From NCBI RefSeq assembly GCF_900636765.1, contig NZ_LR134313.1, forward strand, positions 868,001-932,000: a stretch of 64,000 bases of DNA. The letters run 5' to 3'. Of this stretch, positions 46,954 through 57,257 are shown one piece after another. A program made the translations under genes and the position numbers. Each line of letters begins with the position of its first letter. Position 1 is the first letter of the stretch. The DNA is from Neisseria canis (lineage in GTDB: Bacteria > Pseudomonadota > Gammaproteobacteria > Burkholderiales > Neisseriaceae). The notes below the pieces were generated by a model. That model searched no databases, was not told the DNA's origin, and worked only from the letters and a program-made list of their open reading frames with translations.

Positions 46954-47370
46954 ATGAAAATGTTAATTAATTCTTATAAATCGGTAGGTGAGTTCACATT
47001 TGGTTCCTCACTTGCTGATGTAAAAAAACAGCATGGAGAGCCAGCACGTTTAATTGAAGATAATATTATGAATAACATTGTTGAACAAAGAAATGCTTGT
47101 GAATTGGTTTATGAAAATAATATCCTTGTGTATGTTAATTGTTTTAAAGACTCTAATCCTCAAATAAATGGTATTGATATTTTTAAAGAATCTATTGAAG
47201 CCTTGAAATCCATGGATTCCGATTTTATTGAGGGAAAGAAGTATATAACTTTTAGAAATTTGGGAATTTGTGTAGGTGGTATGCTAGGGAAAAAAATACC
47301 TGAAGGAAAAATATTAATAGCATTTGATAAAAATCATTTAGATTTTTTTGAAACATTTACTGAAGTATAA
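46954..47370 (+). CDS. Small immunity-like protein after the HNH-like cassette
   Basis: This 138-residue protein has AAGGAA seven bases before the ATG. The N-terminal INSYKSVGEFTFGSSLADV and later YITFRNLGICVGGML recall a family of small proteins found after this type of Rhs tip; I cannot give a family name. No membrane segment is present. It starts 40 bases after the toxin stop. If the toxin cassette upstream is silent, this gene would still need its own transcription to be of use, and it may protect against siblings that carry the same tip. Confidence 0.6.
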   Translation: MKMLINSYKSVGEFTFGSSLADVKKQHGEPARLIEDNIMNNIVEQRNACELVYENNILVYVNCFKDSNPQINGIDIFKESIEALKSMDSDFIEGKKYITFRNLGICVGGMLGKKIPEGKILIAFDKNHLDFFETFTEV

Positions 47371-47442
47371 TTTTTGAGGAATATTTTTTTATTAATATTC
47401 TACTCAACTACTTCATCTTCCCCTCTTTCCCCTTGGGCAATC

Positions 47443-48696
47443 ATGGTATCTTGTGGCAACACCATAGGCATTCTTATCTTCCAACCTTCTGCATCAGCCA
47501 TGGTGTCCCAAGGCTCCATCAATACGTTCGAACTGCTGACTGATGCCACCTACCCCGTTGACATAATCGAGATGGTGGCTCAAGCATCACACCGGCCTCA
47601 TAAAAGGCCGTAACATCGGCAAAGGCAACCGCCTCGAAGCATACAACGGCACCGAATACACCTACGATGCCTTGGGCAATATGATTTACCGCCAACTGCC
47701 GAATGGTGAAAGCCAATTCTTCCAATACGATACCGAAAACCAACTCGTACTGGCCGAGATTAAAAAGAACAGCGGCGAAAGCCAAACATGGGAATACGCC
47801 TACGACCCGTTCGGCAGACGCTTAAGCAAAGAACGAACCGATAAAGGCGCCTTAACCGCTACCGCGCCGAAACAAACCCATTTCGTGTGGGACGGCAGCC
47901 GCCTGCTGCAAGAATATAACTACCGCGGCAGCTACAGCTATATTTACACCGACCAAGACAGCTACGAACCACTGGCGCAAATCTTCGACAACGCCAAGGA
48001 CGGCAAACAATATTTAAGTTATTTCCACAACGACCAAATCGGCATCCCGCGCGAAATGACCGACCAATTCGGCAATCTGCTGTGGTACGGCGAATATACC
48101 GCTTGGGGCCGTCTGAAAACAGACGAGCGGGTTTATCAGCATGCGCACCAGCCGTTTAGGTTGCAGAACCAGTATTGCGATGAAGAGACGGGGTTGCATT
48201 ACAACCTGATGCGTTACTATGAACCGGATTCAGGGCGGTTTGTGAATCAAGACCCGATTGGGTTGGACGGTGGGAATAACTTATATCGATTTGCTCTCAA
48301 CTCACAAATGTGGTTTGACCCTCTTGGACTTAAAGAACTCTATTATCTTGTTGCAACAAAAGATGGTTTTTACCCTGTAATGGAATGGGGTAAGAAAGCA
48401 CCTTGGGCTCATATACTGAAAGAAGGGGGGGATTTAAACCTGTAAAGGAATGGGGGAAAGATGTAAGCTATATATTTTTAAAAAAAGGAGAGATATGGAA
48501 AATTGGGGAAACTAAAAATATTGTAGGAGGAAAACAACGGCGATATTCAGAAGCATGGCTACGTAAGAGAAACTTAGAATACCGAACTGTCATGAGGGGG
48601 CCGAAATCTTGCATGCGAGACTGGGAATATAAAAAAATATTGAAATACATTAAACGCTGGGGAAGATTGCCTGCTGGTAATAAATGTAAACATTAA
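47443..48696 (+). pseudogene. Mini-rhs: N-terminus fused out of frame to core end, with GIY-YIG-like tip broken at a G7 tract
   Basis: Codons from the ATG at 47443 match the first ~48 residues of the full-length plus-strand Rhs (GNTIGILIFQPSASAMVSQ), with many substitutions. At about 47587 the sequence jumps across some 3 kb to the core at GRNIGKGNRLEAYNG, out of frame. The core then reads openly from 47594 to DPIGLDGGNNLYRF and WFDPLGL. The tip starts ELYYLVATKDGFYPVMEWGK but stops at 48445. The rest (YIFLKKGEIWKIGETKN, RYSEAWL, LPAGNKCKH) lies in the other frame to 48696 and looks GIY-YIG-like. The frames meet at a run of seven G (48425-48431); eight G would join them. Confidence 0.7.
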
Positions 48697-48717
48697 AACG
48701 AATAAAAGGAATGTATT

Positions 48718-49125
48718 ATGGAAATTCGTACAACGAGTGATGGATTTAAATGGACATCTGTATCTAATTTAGCAAGAGAGCTTGAGGGTTTACAAATCGT
48801 TTTAAATAGATTTAATTCTTTTCCATTTAATATCGGTATTTGTTTAAGGGCATTGGAACAAGATAGTGGTTGGACTTCAAAAAGTCGACATTCTAAATCT
48901 GATAATTATTTAAGTATAGATATTGTAGTATACGAAGAAGATTTGGCTTGGGTTAAAAATGACTTAGGTTTGAAAAGGAAAAAATTCGGTATCGAATTCT
49001 ATGAGTTCTTTACTTCGGCAATGAAAAAATACGAGAAAAAGTTTCCTATTCTAAGAGAAATCAACCCAACTTTCTTAAATGAAGTTAAAAATTGGTTGAT
49101 TGAAAATAATTGGATTGATAGTTAA
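48718..49125 (+). CDS. Unrecognised small protein, probable immunity to the GIY-YIG-like tip
   Basis: This 135-residue protein has AAAGGAA upstream of the ATG, 21 bases past the end of the toxin frame. It is AT-rich, mixed in charge, with several aromatic residues (WVKNDLGLKRKKFGIEFYEFF) and no membrane segment. I do not recognise the family. Its open frame, in contrast to the broken toxin before it, suggests selection for immunity even when the toxin is off. Confidence 0.58.
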   Translation: MEIRTTSDGFKWTSVSNLARELEGLQIVLNRFNSFPFNIGICLRALEQDSGWTSKSRHSKSDNYLSIDIVVYEEDLAWVKNDLGLKRKKFGIEFYEFFTSAMKKYEKKFPILREINPTFLNEVKNWLIENNWIDS

Positions 49126-49181
49126 CTATATATTTTAATTTAGCTTAAAATCTACTGAAAACCTTTTTAGACAGTTCTTCT

Positions 49182-49194
49182 TGTTCTTTAACAA
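49182..49194 (+). promoter_or_regulatory. boxA-like motif upstream of the HYD1 rhs cassette
   Basis: TGTTCTTTAACAA (followed by TTTGAT) lies about 20 bases before the displaced rhs core and just after a decayed uptake sequence (TTTTTAGACAG). It is identical over 13 bases to the motif at 44705. Confidence 0.45.
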
Positions 49195-49212
49195 TTTGAT
49201 TTTCTAACTGTC

Positions 49213-51821
49213 GTTTACGGCCGCTACACCGAACGCGACGACTGGGGGCGGGTTACCCTTCAACGCGACGAACTCGGCCGCGAAACCCGTTTCGGCTATG
49301 ACACCTTCGGCAACGTGATCAGCATCACCGCGCCCGACGGCAGCCGCACCCAAATCGACTACCACGACACTTTGAACCTGCCGGTTGCCGTCAGCGACCC
49401 CGCCGGCAGAATCACCGAATACGCCTACGACGGGCGCGGCAACCTGATTCACATCACCGACCCCGCCGGCCACAGCACCGGGTACACCTACAACGAACAA
49501 TGGCTGCCCGCCACCATTACGACGCAGCCGGCAACCACATCCGCAGCGACTACCCCGACGGCAGCAGCGAAAGTTTCGAATACGACCGCATCAACCGTTT
49601 GATTGCCCATATCGACGGCCTCGGTGCCAAAACCGAATACGAACTGGCGGTGGACGGCTTACCGGTCAAACGTACCAACGCCCTCGGCCATACCTTCGGC
49701 TACCGCTACGACCAAGCCCGCAGACTAACCACCCTCACCAACGAAAACGGCGACACCTACCGCCTCGATTACGACAACACCGGCAACCTGATCCAAGAAA
49801 CCGGCTGGGACGGCAAAATCACCGGCTACGCCTACGATGCCGCCGGCCAACTGAGCGAACAAACCGAATACGGCCTTTCAGACGGCCTCAAAGCCGACCG
49901 CCCCGAAATTTGGCACATCCACCGCTTCAAACGCAATATCCTCGGCCAGCTGGTGGAAAAAACCAGCCGCCGCATCGACGGCACCCCCGTTCCCGCCGAA
50001 GAGGGCAAACACTACAGCCGCACCCGCTTCGACTACGATCCGTTGACCGGCAACCTGATCAAAGCCCGCAACCGCCACAGCAGCGTCGAACTCGTTTACG
50101 ACGTACTCGACCAACTCGTTAGCGAAACCACCGTCCACAACGGCCAAAGCGCAACGGTAGGCTATCAATACGACCCGCTCGGCAACCGTACCCAAACCGT
50201 TCTTCCCGACGGCCGCAGCATCAATTATCTCTACTACGGCAGCGGCCACCTGCACCAAATCAACCTCGACGGCGAAGTCATCAGCGACATCGAACGCGAC
50301 CGGCTGCATCAGGAAATCCAAAGAACCCAAGGCGCCTTAACCAGCCGCTACGACTACGACCCGATGGGCCGTCTGAAACACCAAACCGCCACCGCCAACC
50401 GCACCTTGCAGCACAACGGCAAACTCAATACCCTGGTCGGCGGCGCAGTGCGCCGAAGCTACCGCTACGACCAAGCCGGCAACCTGATTCAGACCGCCGA
50501 CCAACGCAGCGGCGTATTGGATTATGTGTACGACAAACTCGGGCGGATTGAAAGCGCCGTCAACAAACAAACCGGCAGCAGCGAAAAGTTCGCTTTCGAC
50601 CCCGCGCACAATATTTTGTCTGATAACGTTTCAGACGGCCTCAAAGACACCCAAGGCCTGTCTGAAAACCTTTCAGACAGGCCTCACACAGGCCGTCTGA
50701 AAGGCCGCAACATCGGCAAAGGCAACCGCCTCGAAGCATACAACGGCACCGAATACACCTACGATGCCCTGGGCAATATGATTTACCGCCAACTGCCCAA
50801 TGGTGAAAGCCAGTTGTTCCAATACGACAGCGAAAACCAACTCGTACTGGCCGAGATTAAAAAGAACAGCGGCGAAAGCCAAACATGGGAATACGCCTAC
50901 GACCCGTTCGGCAGACGCTTGAGCAAAGAACGAACCGATAAAGGTGCCTTAACCGCTACCGCGCCGAAACAAACCCATTTCGTATGGGACGGCAGCCGCC
51001 TGCTGCAAGAATATAACTACCGCGGCAGTTACAGCTATATTTACACCGACCAAGACAGCTACGAACCGCTGGCACAAATCTTCGACAACGCCAAAGACGG
51101 CAAACAATATTTAAGCTATTTCCACAACGACCAAATCGGCATCCCGCGCGAGATGACCGACCAGCTCGGCAATCTGCTGTGGTACGGCGAATACACCGCT
51201 TGGGGCCGTCTGAAAACAGACGAGCGGGTTTATCAGCATGTGCATCAGCCGTTCAGGTTGCAAAATCAGTATTGCGATGAAGAGACGGGGCTGCATTACA
51301 ACTTCTTCCGTTACTACGAAGCAGAGACAGGACGCTTTACCAACCAAGACCCGATTGGGCTAGAGGGTGGAGTGAACCTGTATTTTTTTGCGCCTAATGC
51401 TCAAGGGTGGATTGATGCTTGGGGGTTAACACGAGTTTATCACTATACCAGTAAAGCAGGTTATAACGGCATTATGGGAACAGGGGTAATAGAAGCGAGA
51501 GATCCCGGTAGTCGCGGAAAAGGAGCAATTAAAGGTAAAGAAAAAGGTGTCTATGTAACAACAATGAATCCTGAGCAACTAGATGCCTCGAAAGCTCGAG
51601 GCCAAATGGGGTTAACTGGAGAAAAAAGTACACACTATATTTCATTTGAAGTGGATGATAGTGAAATAAAACGTGTTGATCGACAAGATGGCGTAAAAAG
51701 ATTGTATCTGAAAGATGATGTTCAGCTGAGGGATAGCAATAATAAACTAAAACAAGGCATAGAACATGGTGCTTGTAATAGTTCATCGAAACGAAAGAAA
51801 GGGAAAAAGAAGGGGAAATAA
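49213..51821 (+). pseudogene. N-truncated rhs cassette with HYD1-type ADP-ribosyltransferase tip
   Basis: Core homology starts near 49213 (ERDDWGRVTLQRDELG in the next frame) with no start codon. At 49507-49520 the 14-mer CCCGCCACCATTAC joins two places that in complete copies lie 160 bases apart, deleting 160 bases and shifting the frame. Downstream the frame is open from 49500 (ATG, MAARHHYDAAGN) for 773 residues. The core ends DPIGLEGGVNLYFF and WIDAWGL. The tip has TRVYHYTSKAGYNGIMGTGV, EKGVYVTTMNP and STHYISFEVDDSEIKRVD, a clear match to the ART-HYD1 toxin family (ADP-ribosyltransferase), and ends in a lysine-rich tail. An N-truncated product from 49500 is conceivable but has no evident ribosome site. 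Confidence 0.8.
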
Positions 51822-51822
51822 T

Positions 51823-52248
51823 ATGGTTTGGACAGAAGGAAGTTTCTATCGCTTTTATACAGACAAGGAAATTAACAAAGTTTACAAAAATTTCATTAAA
51901 GAAATTGAAGAAAATTTAGGATTTAAAAATGAGTACGTTGAATTTGATGGTGAAAAAAATATTCTATTTTATAAAAACAAAAAAATGTTAAATGCGCATT
52001 TAGAAAAAGGTTATCATCTCAATAAAAATGGAGAAGGATGCTTTGGAATAGAAAGTAAAAAAGTAAGTATGAATCAAATTGCAAGCTTGCATACATTTAA
52101 TGAAGATACTGACTTTGATCCGTATGATATTAATTTAATTTTTGGCACAGCTTATTATTATTTTTTAGTTTTGCCAGAGCCTATTGAAAACTCAATATTC
52201 TCAGAAAAAGTTTTAAACTTATTCATTAAAGTTTTACAACAAGCGTAG
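51823..52248 (+). CDS. Unrecognised small protein, probable immunity to the HYD1 toxin
   Basis: I choose the ATG at 51823 (141 residues, MVWTEGSFYRFYTDKEINKV), one base after the toxin stop and preceded by AAGGGGAAA. The protein is AT-rich and aromatic, with NEDTDFDPYDINLIFG in the middle and no membrane segment. I do not recognise the family. Near-direct adjacency to the toxin implies translational coupling and an immunity role. Confidence 0.6.
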   Translation: MVWTEGSFYRFYTDKEINKVYKNFIKEIEENLGFKNEYVEFDGEKNILFYKNKKMLNAHLEKGYHLNKNGEGCFGIESKKVSMNQIASLHTFNEDTDFDPYDINLIFGTAYYYFLVLPEPIENSIFSEKVLNLFIKVLQQA

Positions 52249-52293
52249 ATTTGGTTGCCAAACCCAACAAAAATCGCAGCCTTAACCAAACCC

Positions 52294-52333
52294 TTTCAGA
52301 CGGTCTTAGCTCTCTTCATAGGCCGTCTGAAAA
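52294..52333 (+). terminator. Uptake-sequence hairpin terminator
   Basis: TTTCAGACGGTC and GGCCGTCTGAAAAAAA form a stem with one mismatch and a loop of about 15 bases, followed on the plus strand by A residues. It separates the HYD1 unit from the next full-length rhs. A third single uptake sequence lies at 52371-52382. Confidence 0.55.
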
Positions 52334-52351
52334 AAACTCCCCATATTACGC

Positions 52352-52357
52352 TATAAT
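52352..52357 (+). promoter_or_regulatory. Possible -10 element for the second full-length rhs
   Basis: A perfect TATAAT stands 68 bases before the rhs ATG, immediately after the terminator. The region 17 bases upstream is A-rich without a recognisable -35 box, so an extended or activator-dependent promoter would be needed. Confidence 0.35.
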
Positions 52358-52425
52358 CCTTTAACCCCGTTTTCAGACGGCCTCGGCTTTCATTTATCCA
52401 ACAACCCTTTAACCCTCGGACAACC

Positions 52426-55400
52426 ATGGCATCCATCGGCAACACCATAGGCATTCTCATTCCCCAGCCTTCCGCGCCGGCCATGGTATCCCAAGGCTCC
52501 GCCAATCCGCCCGAACCGCTGACCAATGCCGCCGGCCCCGTTGATGTGATCGAAATGGTGGCCGATGTCGCTTCTACCGCTTTATCGATTGTTTCCCCCG
52601 ACTCTGCCGTATCCGCAGCCGTTGATGTGGCTTCTACCGTGATTTCCTTAGCCTCGATGATTCCCGGTGTGCCGGGGCCGAAGCCGCCTACTAAAAAGAC
52701 CGTTAAAGGGTTCAGTGGCGGCGGTGGAATGGGATTTAACGGCGGGCTGGTTACTCAGGGGAAAGGTAAAAAAGGCAGGGGGCGTAAAGGCAGGCCCGCA
52801 GGAGGAAGGGGAGCCGGTTCGGGAGGTTGTCCGTGTAAAGGCGGTGGCAAGGGCGGTGCAGTCGGTCGCCCGGTGAATGCCATACTGGGTATTAAAGTCC
52901 TTCCTGGAGAAACCGACTTCGTTTTCGATTCCCCTCTCCCCCTAATCTGGCAGCGCAGCTACTATTCCGACCAACCCGGTAACGGCTGGTTGGGGCAGGG
53001 CTGGTCGCTGCCGTTTTCGATGCGGTTGGAACGGGTGGAAGACGGTTTCCTCTACATTGACGAACAAGGCCGGGAAATTCCGCTGCCGGATATCGACGAC
53101 GAACCGGACGAACCTTCTTCGGCCGCAGACGATGAAGACGACTTCGACACAGAAGAGGCCGACCCCGTTGCCGACCCTGCGGAAGAAGACCCCTACGGTT
53201 TGGAAGATGCCTATTTCGACCACGAAGAGCAAATCTATTTTTCACAAGTTTCAGACGGCCTCTACCAAATTGCCTCTGCCGACGGCGGTGCCCGTTTATG
53301 GTTTGCCGAAGTCGACGAAGGCGACGGCATTTACCAGCTCATCGCCCAACTCGACCGCAACCATCACCACATCCGCCTTTGCTACGGCGACAACGGACTG
53401 CCGCACAGCGTCTACGACAGCAGTGGTCGGCAGTTCCAATTACACTTCTCCTCCATCCGCCTAAACGACAGCGACGAAGTATTCGATGCCGCTGCCGAAC
53501 ACGGCGTATTTGTCGGCAAAGACGACAATCTTTACGTCAACCGCCTAACCTCGGTTACCTTCAACAGCCGCGAACTGGTGCGTTACGGCTACGACGGCTA
53601 CGGCGATTTGACTGCTGTTTACGGCCGCGACGGCAAACGTCTGCGCGGTTTCGCCTACCGCAACCACATCATGATTGAGCACAACCAGCCCGACGGGTTG
53701 GTATCGCGTTACGAATACGACCGTTACGACACCGACGGCAAAGTGCTCAACAGCCATACCAATCTCGGCGAAGCATGGACGTTCGACTACCGCGAGGGCT
53801 ACACCCGCGTTACCGACGCATTGGGCAGGGAAGAGATTTACGGTTTCGACGAGAACTACGAAGAGATTTACCACATCGATGCCGACGGCCACCGCACCGA
53901 TACGGAACGCGACGACTGGGGGCGGATTACCCTTCAACGCGACGAACTCGGCCGCGAAACCCGTTTTAGTTACGACACCTTCGGCAACGTTATCAGCATC
54001 ACCGCGCCCGACGGCAGCCTCACCCAAATCGACTACCACGACACTTTAAACCTGCCGGTTGCCGTCAACGACCCCGCCGGCAGAATCACCGAATACGCCT
54101 ACGACGGGCGCGGCAACCTGATTCAAGTTACCGACCCAGCCGGCCACTGCACCGGGTACACCTACAACGAACAATGGCTGCCCGCCGCCATCACCGACGC
54201 ACTGGGCAAAACCAAACAGCTCGAATACGATTCACACGGCCGACTGATCCGCTATACCGATTGCTCCGACCAAGCCACCCGTTTCAGCTACACCGAATAC
54301 GGCGACCTCGAAACCGTTACCGATGCCCTCGGCCATACCACCCGCCACCATTACGACGCAGCCGGCAACCACATCCGCAGCGACTACCCCGACGGCAGCA
54401 GCGAAAGTTTCGAATACGACCGCATCAACCGTCTGATTGCCCATATCGACGGCCTCGGTGCCAAAACCGAATACGAACTGGCGGTGGACGGTTTACCGGT
54501 CAAACGCACCAACGCCCTCGGCCATAGCTTCGGCTACCGCTACGACCAAGCCCGCAGATTAACCGTCCTCACCAACGAAAACGGCGACAGCTACCGCCTC
54601 GATTACGACAACACCGACAACCTGATTCAGGAAACCGGCTGGGACGGCAAAATCACCGGCTATGCCTACGATGCCGCCGGCCAACTGACCGAACAAACCG
54701 AATACGGCCTTTCAGACGGCCCCAATGCCGACCGCCCCGAAATTTGGCACATCCACCGCTTCAAACGCAATATCCTCGGCCAGCTGGTGGAAAAAACCAG
54801 CCGCCGCATCGACGGCACCCCCGTTCCCGCCGAAGAGGGCAAACACTACAGCCGCATCCGCTTCGACTACGACCCGCTGACCGGCAATCTGGTCAAAGCC
54901 CGCAACCGCCACAGCAGCGTCGAACTCGTTTACGACGTACTCGACCGGCTTGTCAGCGAAACCACCGTCCACAACGGTCAAAGCGCCAGCGTCGGCTACG
55001 CCTACGACCCGCTCGGCAACCGTATTCAAACTGTTCTCCCCGACGGCCGCAGCATCAACTACCTCTACTACGGCAGCGGCCACCTGCACCAAATCAACCT
55101 CGACGGCGAAGTCATCAGCGACATCGAACGCGACCGGCTGCATCAGGAAATCCGAAGAACCCAAGGCGCCTTAACCAGCCGCTACGACTACGACCCGATG
55201 GGCCGTCTGAAACACCAAACCGCCACCGCCAACCGCACCTTGCAGCACAACGGCAAACTCAATACCCTGGTCGGCGGCGCAGTGCGCCGAAGCTACCGCT
55301 ACGACCAAGCCGGCAACCTGATTCAGACCGCCGACCAACGCAGCGGCGTATTGGATTATGTGTACGACAAACTCGGGCGGATTGAAAGCGCCGTCAACAA

Positions 55401-56712
55401 ACAAACCGGCAGCAGCGAAAAGTTCGCTTTCGACCCCGCGCACAATATTTTGTCTGATAACGTTTCAGACGGCCTCAAAGACACCCAAGGCCTGTCTGAA
55501 AACCTTTCAGACAGGCCTCACACAGGCCGTCTGAAAGGCCGCAACATCGGCAAAGGCAACCGCCTCGAAGCATACAACGGCACCGAATACACCTACGATG
55601 CCCTGGGCAATATGATTTACCGCCAACTGCCCAATGGTGAAAGCCAGTTGTTCCAATACGACAGCGAAAACCAACTCGTACTGGCCGAGATTAAAAAGAA
55701 CAGCGGCGAAAGCCAAACATGGGAATACGCCTACGACCCGTTCGGCAGACGCTTGAGCAAAGAACGAACCGATAAAGGTGCCTTAACCGCTACCGCGCCG
55801 AAACAAACCCATTTCGTATGGGACGGCAGCCGCCTGCTGCAAGAATATAACTACCGCGGCAGTTACAGCTATATTTACACCGACCAAGACAGCTACGAAC
55901 CGCTGGCACAAATCTTCGACAACGCCAAAGACGGCAAACAATATTTAAGCTATTTCCACAACGACCAAATCGGCATCCCGCGCGAGATGACCGACCAGCT
56001 CGGCAATCTGCTGTGGTACGGCGAATATACCGCTTGGGGCCGTCTGAAAACAGACGAGCGGGTTTATCAGCATGTGCACCAGCCGTTTAGATTGCAGAAC
56101 CAGTATTGCGATGAAGAGACGGGGTTGCATTACAACCTGATGCGCTACTATGAGCCTGATTGTGGTCGGTTTGTGAATCAGGATCCGATTGGGCTATGGG
56201 GTGGGGATAATTTTTATTTGTTTGCACCAAATACTCAGAATTGGATTGATTCTTTTGGCTTGGCAAGAAAGAAAAAGACCAGTCGTCGTACTTTAGTTAA
56301 AAATTGGTCAAACTATGTAGGTTCTAGACCTATTCACGATGAAGTTCATCATGGTTTTCCTGAAGAATTTGCAGATAGATTCAAAAAAATCGCTGATATC
56401 GATATCAATGACCCTAAATATTACTATGATCTGACAGTTGCACGACATAGACATCTACCTCGTGGAGTTCATACAAACGGTTCCAGACTAGGCAAAAATT
56501 GGAATAAAGTATGGGCTGGTATTTTAGATAGAGTTGAGAAAATGAACTTATCTAAAAATGAAGCAAAAATTTTCTTAGAAAAAAGGTTAAGAGAATTGGC
56601 AAGAAAAGAAAGGATTAGTAAATATAATGCACAAGCTGTTCGAGGTGCCAGAGTTTCTATGTTCTCAAGAATAACAAATATTATTCAAAAATTCTTTAAA
56701 GCTAAATGCTAG
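52426..56712 (+). CDS. Full-length Rhs effector, second subfamily, with HNH-like C-terminal toxin
   Basis: This 1428-residue protein has the same N-terminus (no PAAR recognised; CPC motif; glycine/arginine-rich linker) and core as the 39974 protein; only codons 3-4 and the end differ. The core ends DPIGLWGGDNFYLF and WIDSFGL, the latter departing from WIDPLGL. The tip of ~150 residues opens with basic ARKKKTSRR and contains DEVHHGFPEEFADRF, YYDLTVARHRHLPRGVHTNG and NWNKVWAG. The HH and HRH pattern is that of HNH/EndoVII-fold toxins. The ATG has only a weak ribosome site (CGGACA). A SUKH-like immunity gene follows after 18 bases. Confidence 0.85.
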   Translation: MASIGNTIGILIPQPSAPAMVSQGSANPPEPLTNAAGPVDVIEMVADVASTALSIVSPDSAVSAAVDVASTVISLASMIPGVPGPKPPTKKTVKGFSGGGGMGFNGGLVTQGKGKKGRGRKGRPAGGRGAGSGGCPCKGGGKGGAVGRPVNAILGIKVLPGETDFVFDSPLPLIWQRSYYSDQPGNGWLGQGWSLPFSMRLERVEDGFLYIDEQGREIPLPDIDDEPDEPSSAADDEDDFDTEEADPVADPAEEDPYGLEDAYFDHEEQIYFSQVSDGLYQIASADGGARLWFAEVDEGDGIYQLIAQLDRNHHHIRLCYGDNGLPHSVYDSSGRQFQLHFSSIRLNDSDEVFDAAAEHGVFVGKDDNLYVNRLTSVTFNSRELVRYGYDGYGDLTAVYGRDGKRLRGFAYRNHIMIEHNQPDGLVSRYEYDRYDTDGKVLNSHTNLGEAWTFDYREGYTRVTDALGREEIYGFDENYEEIYHIDADGHRTDTERDDWGRITLQRDELGRETRFSYDTFGNVISITAPDGSLTQIDYHDTLNLPVAVNDPAGRITEYAYDGRGNLIQVTDPAGHCTGYTYNEQWLPAAITDALGKTKQLEYDSHGRLIRYTDCSDQATRFSYTEYGDLETVTDALGHTTRHHYDAAGNHIRSDYPDGSSESFEYDRINRLIAHIDGLGAKTEYELAVDGLPVKRTNALGHSFGYRYDQARRLTVLTNENGDSYRLDYDNTDNLIQETGWDGKITGYAYDAAGQLTEQTEYGLSDGPNADRPEIWHIHRFKRNILGQLVEKTSRRIDGTPVPAEEGKHYSRIRFDYDPLTGNLVKARNRHSSVELVYDVLDRLVSETTVHNGQSASVGYAYDPLGNRIQTVLPDGRSINYLYYGSGHLHQINLDGEVISDIERDRLHQEIRRTQGALTSRYDYDPMGRLKHQTATANRTLQHNGKLNTLVGGAVRRSYRYDQAGNLIQTADQRSGVLDYVYDKLGRIESAVNKQTGSSEKFAFDPAHNILSDNVSDGLKDTQGLSENLSDRPHTGRLKGRNIGKGNRLEAYNGTEYTYDALGNMIYRQLPNGESQLFQYDSENQLVLAEIKKNSGESQTWEYAYDPFGRRLSKERTDKGALTATAPKQTHFVWDGSRLLQEYNYRGSYSYIYTDQDSYEPLAQIFDNAKDGKQYLSYFHNDQIGIPREMTDQLGNLLWYGEYTAWGRLKTDERVYQHVHQPFRLQNQYCDEETGLHYNLMRYYEPDCGRFVNQDPIGLWGGDNFYLFAPNTQNWIDSFGLARKKKTSRRTLVKNWSNYVGSRPIHDEVHHGFPEEFADRFKKIADIDINDPKYYYDLTVARHRHLPRGVHTNGSRLGKNWNKVWAGILDRVEKMNLSKNEAKIFLEKRLRELARKERISKYNAQAVRGARVSMFSRITNIIQKFFKAKC
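52436..56090. repeat. 3.65-kb direct repeat, copy 2
   Basis: This is the partner of 39984-43638. A part of it (about 50330-51190 in the HYD1 cassette) is present a third time with almost no changes, which indicates gene conversion across the array. Confidence 0.8.
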
Positions 56713-56730
56713 AAGTCTTAGGAGTTTTAA

Positions 56731-57243
56731 ATGTTTACAATACAATCAGAAGACAATATTTTTGAAGATTTCAAAAGAAGAAGTACAAAAATAACCAAAT
56801 TAGATAAATTACCTAAATTGGATAATTTGTATCTACTTTTTTTATCTGAATTTGAAGGTTTGCAAATTTCTTCTTCTATATTTATTTTCGGATATGAAAA
56901 AGCTCTAAATGAAAATAGATATTTAGAAAAAAACTATCCTGAATGTAGTGAGCAATTTTGGGTAATTGGTGCCGCTGGACAAGGTGATGAATGGTTTATA
57001 AATAAATCTAATTATCTTATTTATTATTACGATCATGATTTAGGTGAGTATGAGAATAGTGCTTTTGATTGTTTAAATATTTCTTTTCTACAGTTTTTGC
57101 AACTTGCTTATTTGTATAAAGAATTAGAAGACTATCAGGATAATCACTATGATTTAAATAGTGAGACACAGCTTCAATTTATTAATGCCGTAAATATGCT
57201 ACATAAGAATTTATTTGATATTTACCCATTCGAATCTTTTTAA
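56731..57243 (+). CDS. SUKH (SMI1/KNR4-like) family protein, probable immunity to the HNH-like tip
   Basis: This 170-residue protein has AGGAG seven bases before the ATG. The central QFWVIGAAGQGDEWFINKS and FLQFLQLAYLYKELEDY have the look of SUKH-superfamily immunity proteins, which often protect against nuclease tips. It has no membrane segment. It follows the Rhs gene by 18 bases. Family assignment is by pattern only. Confidence 0.6.
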   Translation: MFTIQSEDNIFEDFKRRSTKITKLDKLPKLDNLYLLFLSEFEGLQISSSIFIFGYEKALNENRYLEKNYPECSEQFWVIGAAGQGDEWFINKSNYLIYYYDHDLGEYENSAFDCLNISFLQFLQLAYLYKELEDYQDNHYDLNSETQLQFINAVNMLHKNLFDIYPFESF

Positions 57244-57257
57244 TAATTTTTAATAAG

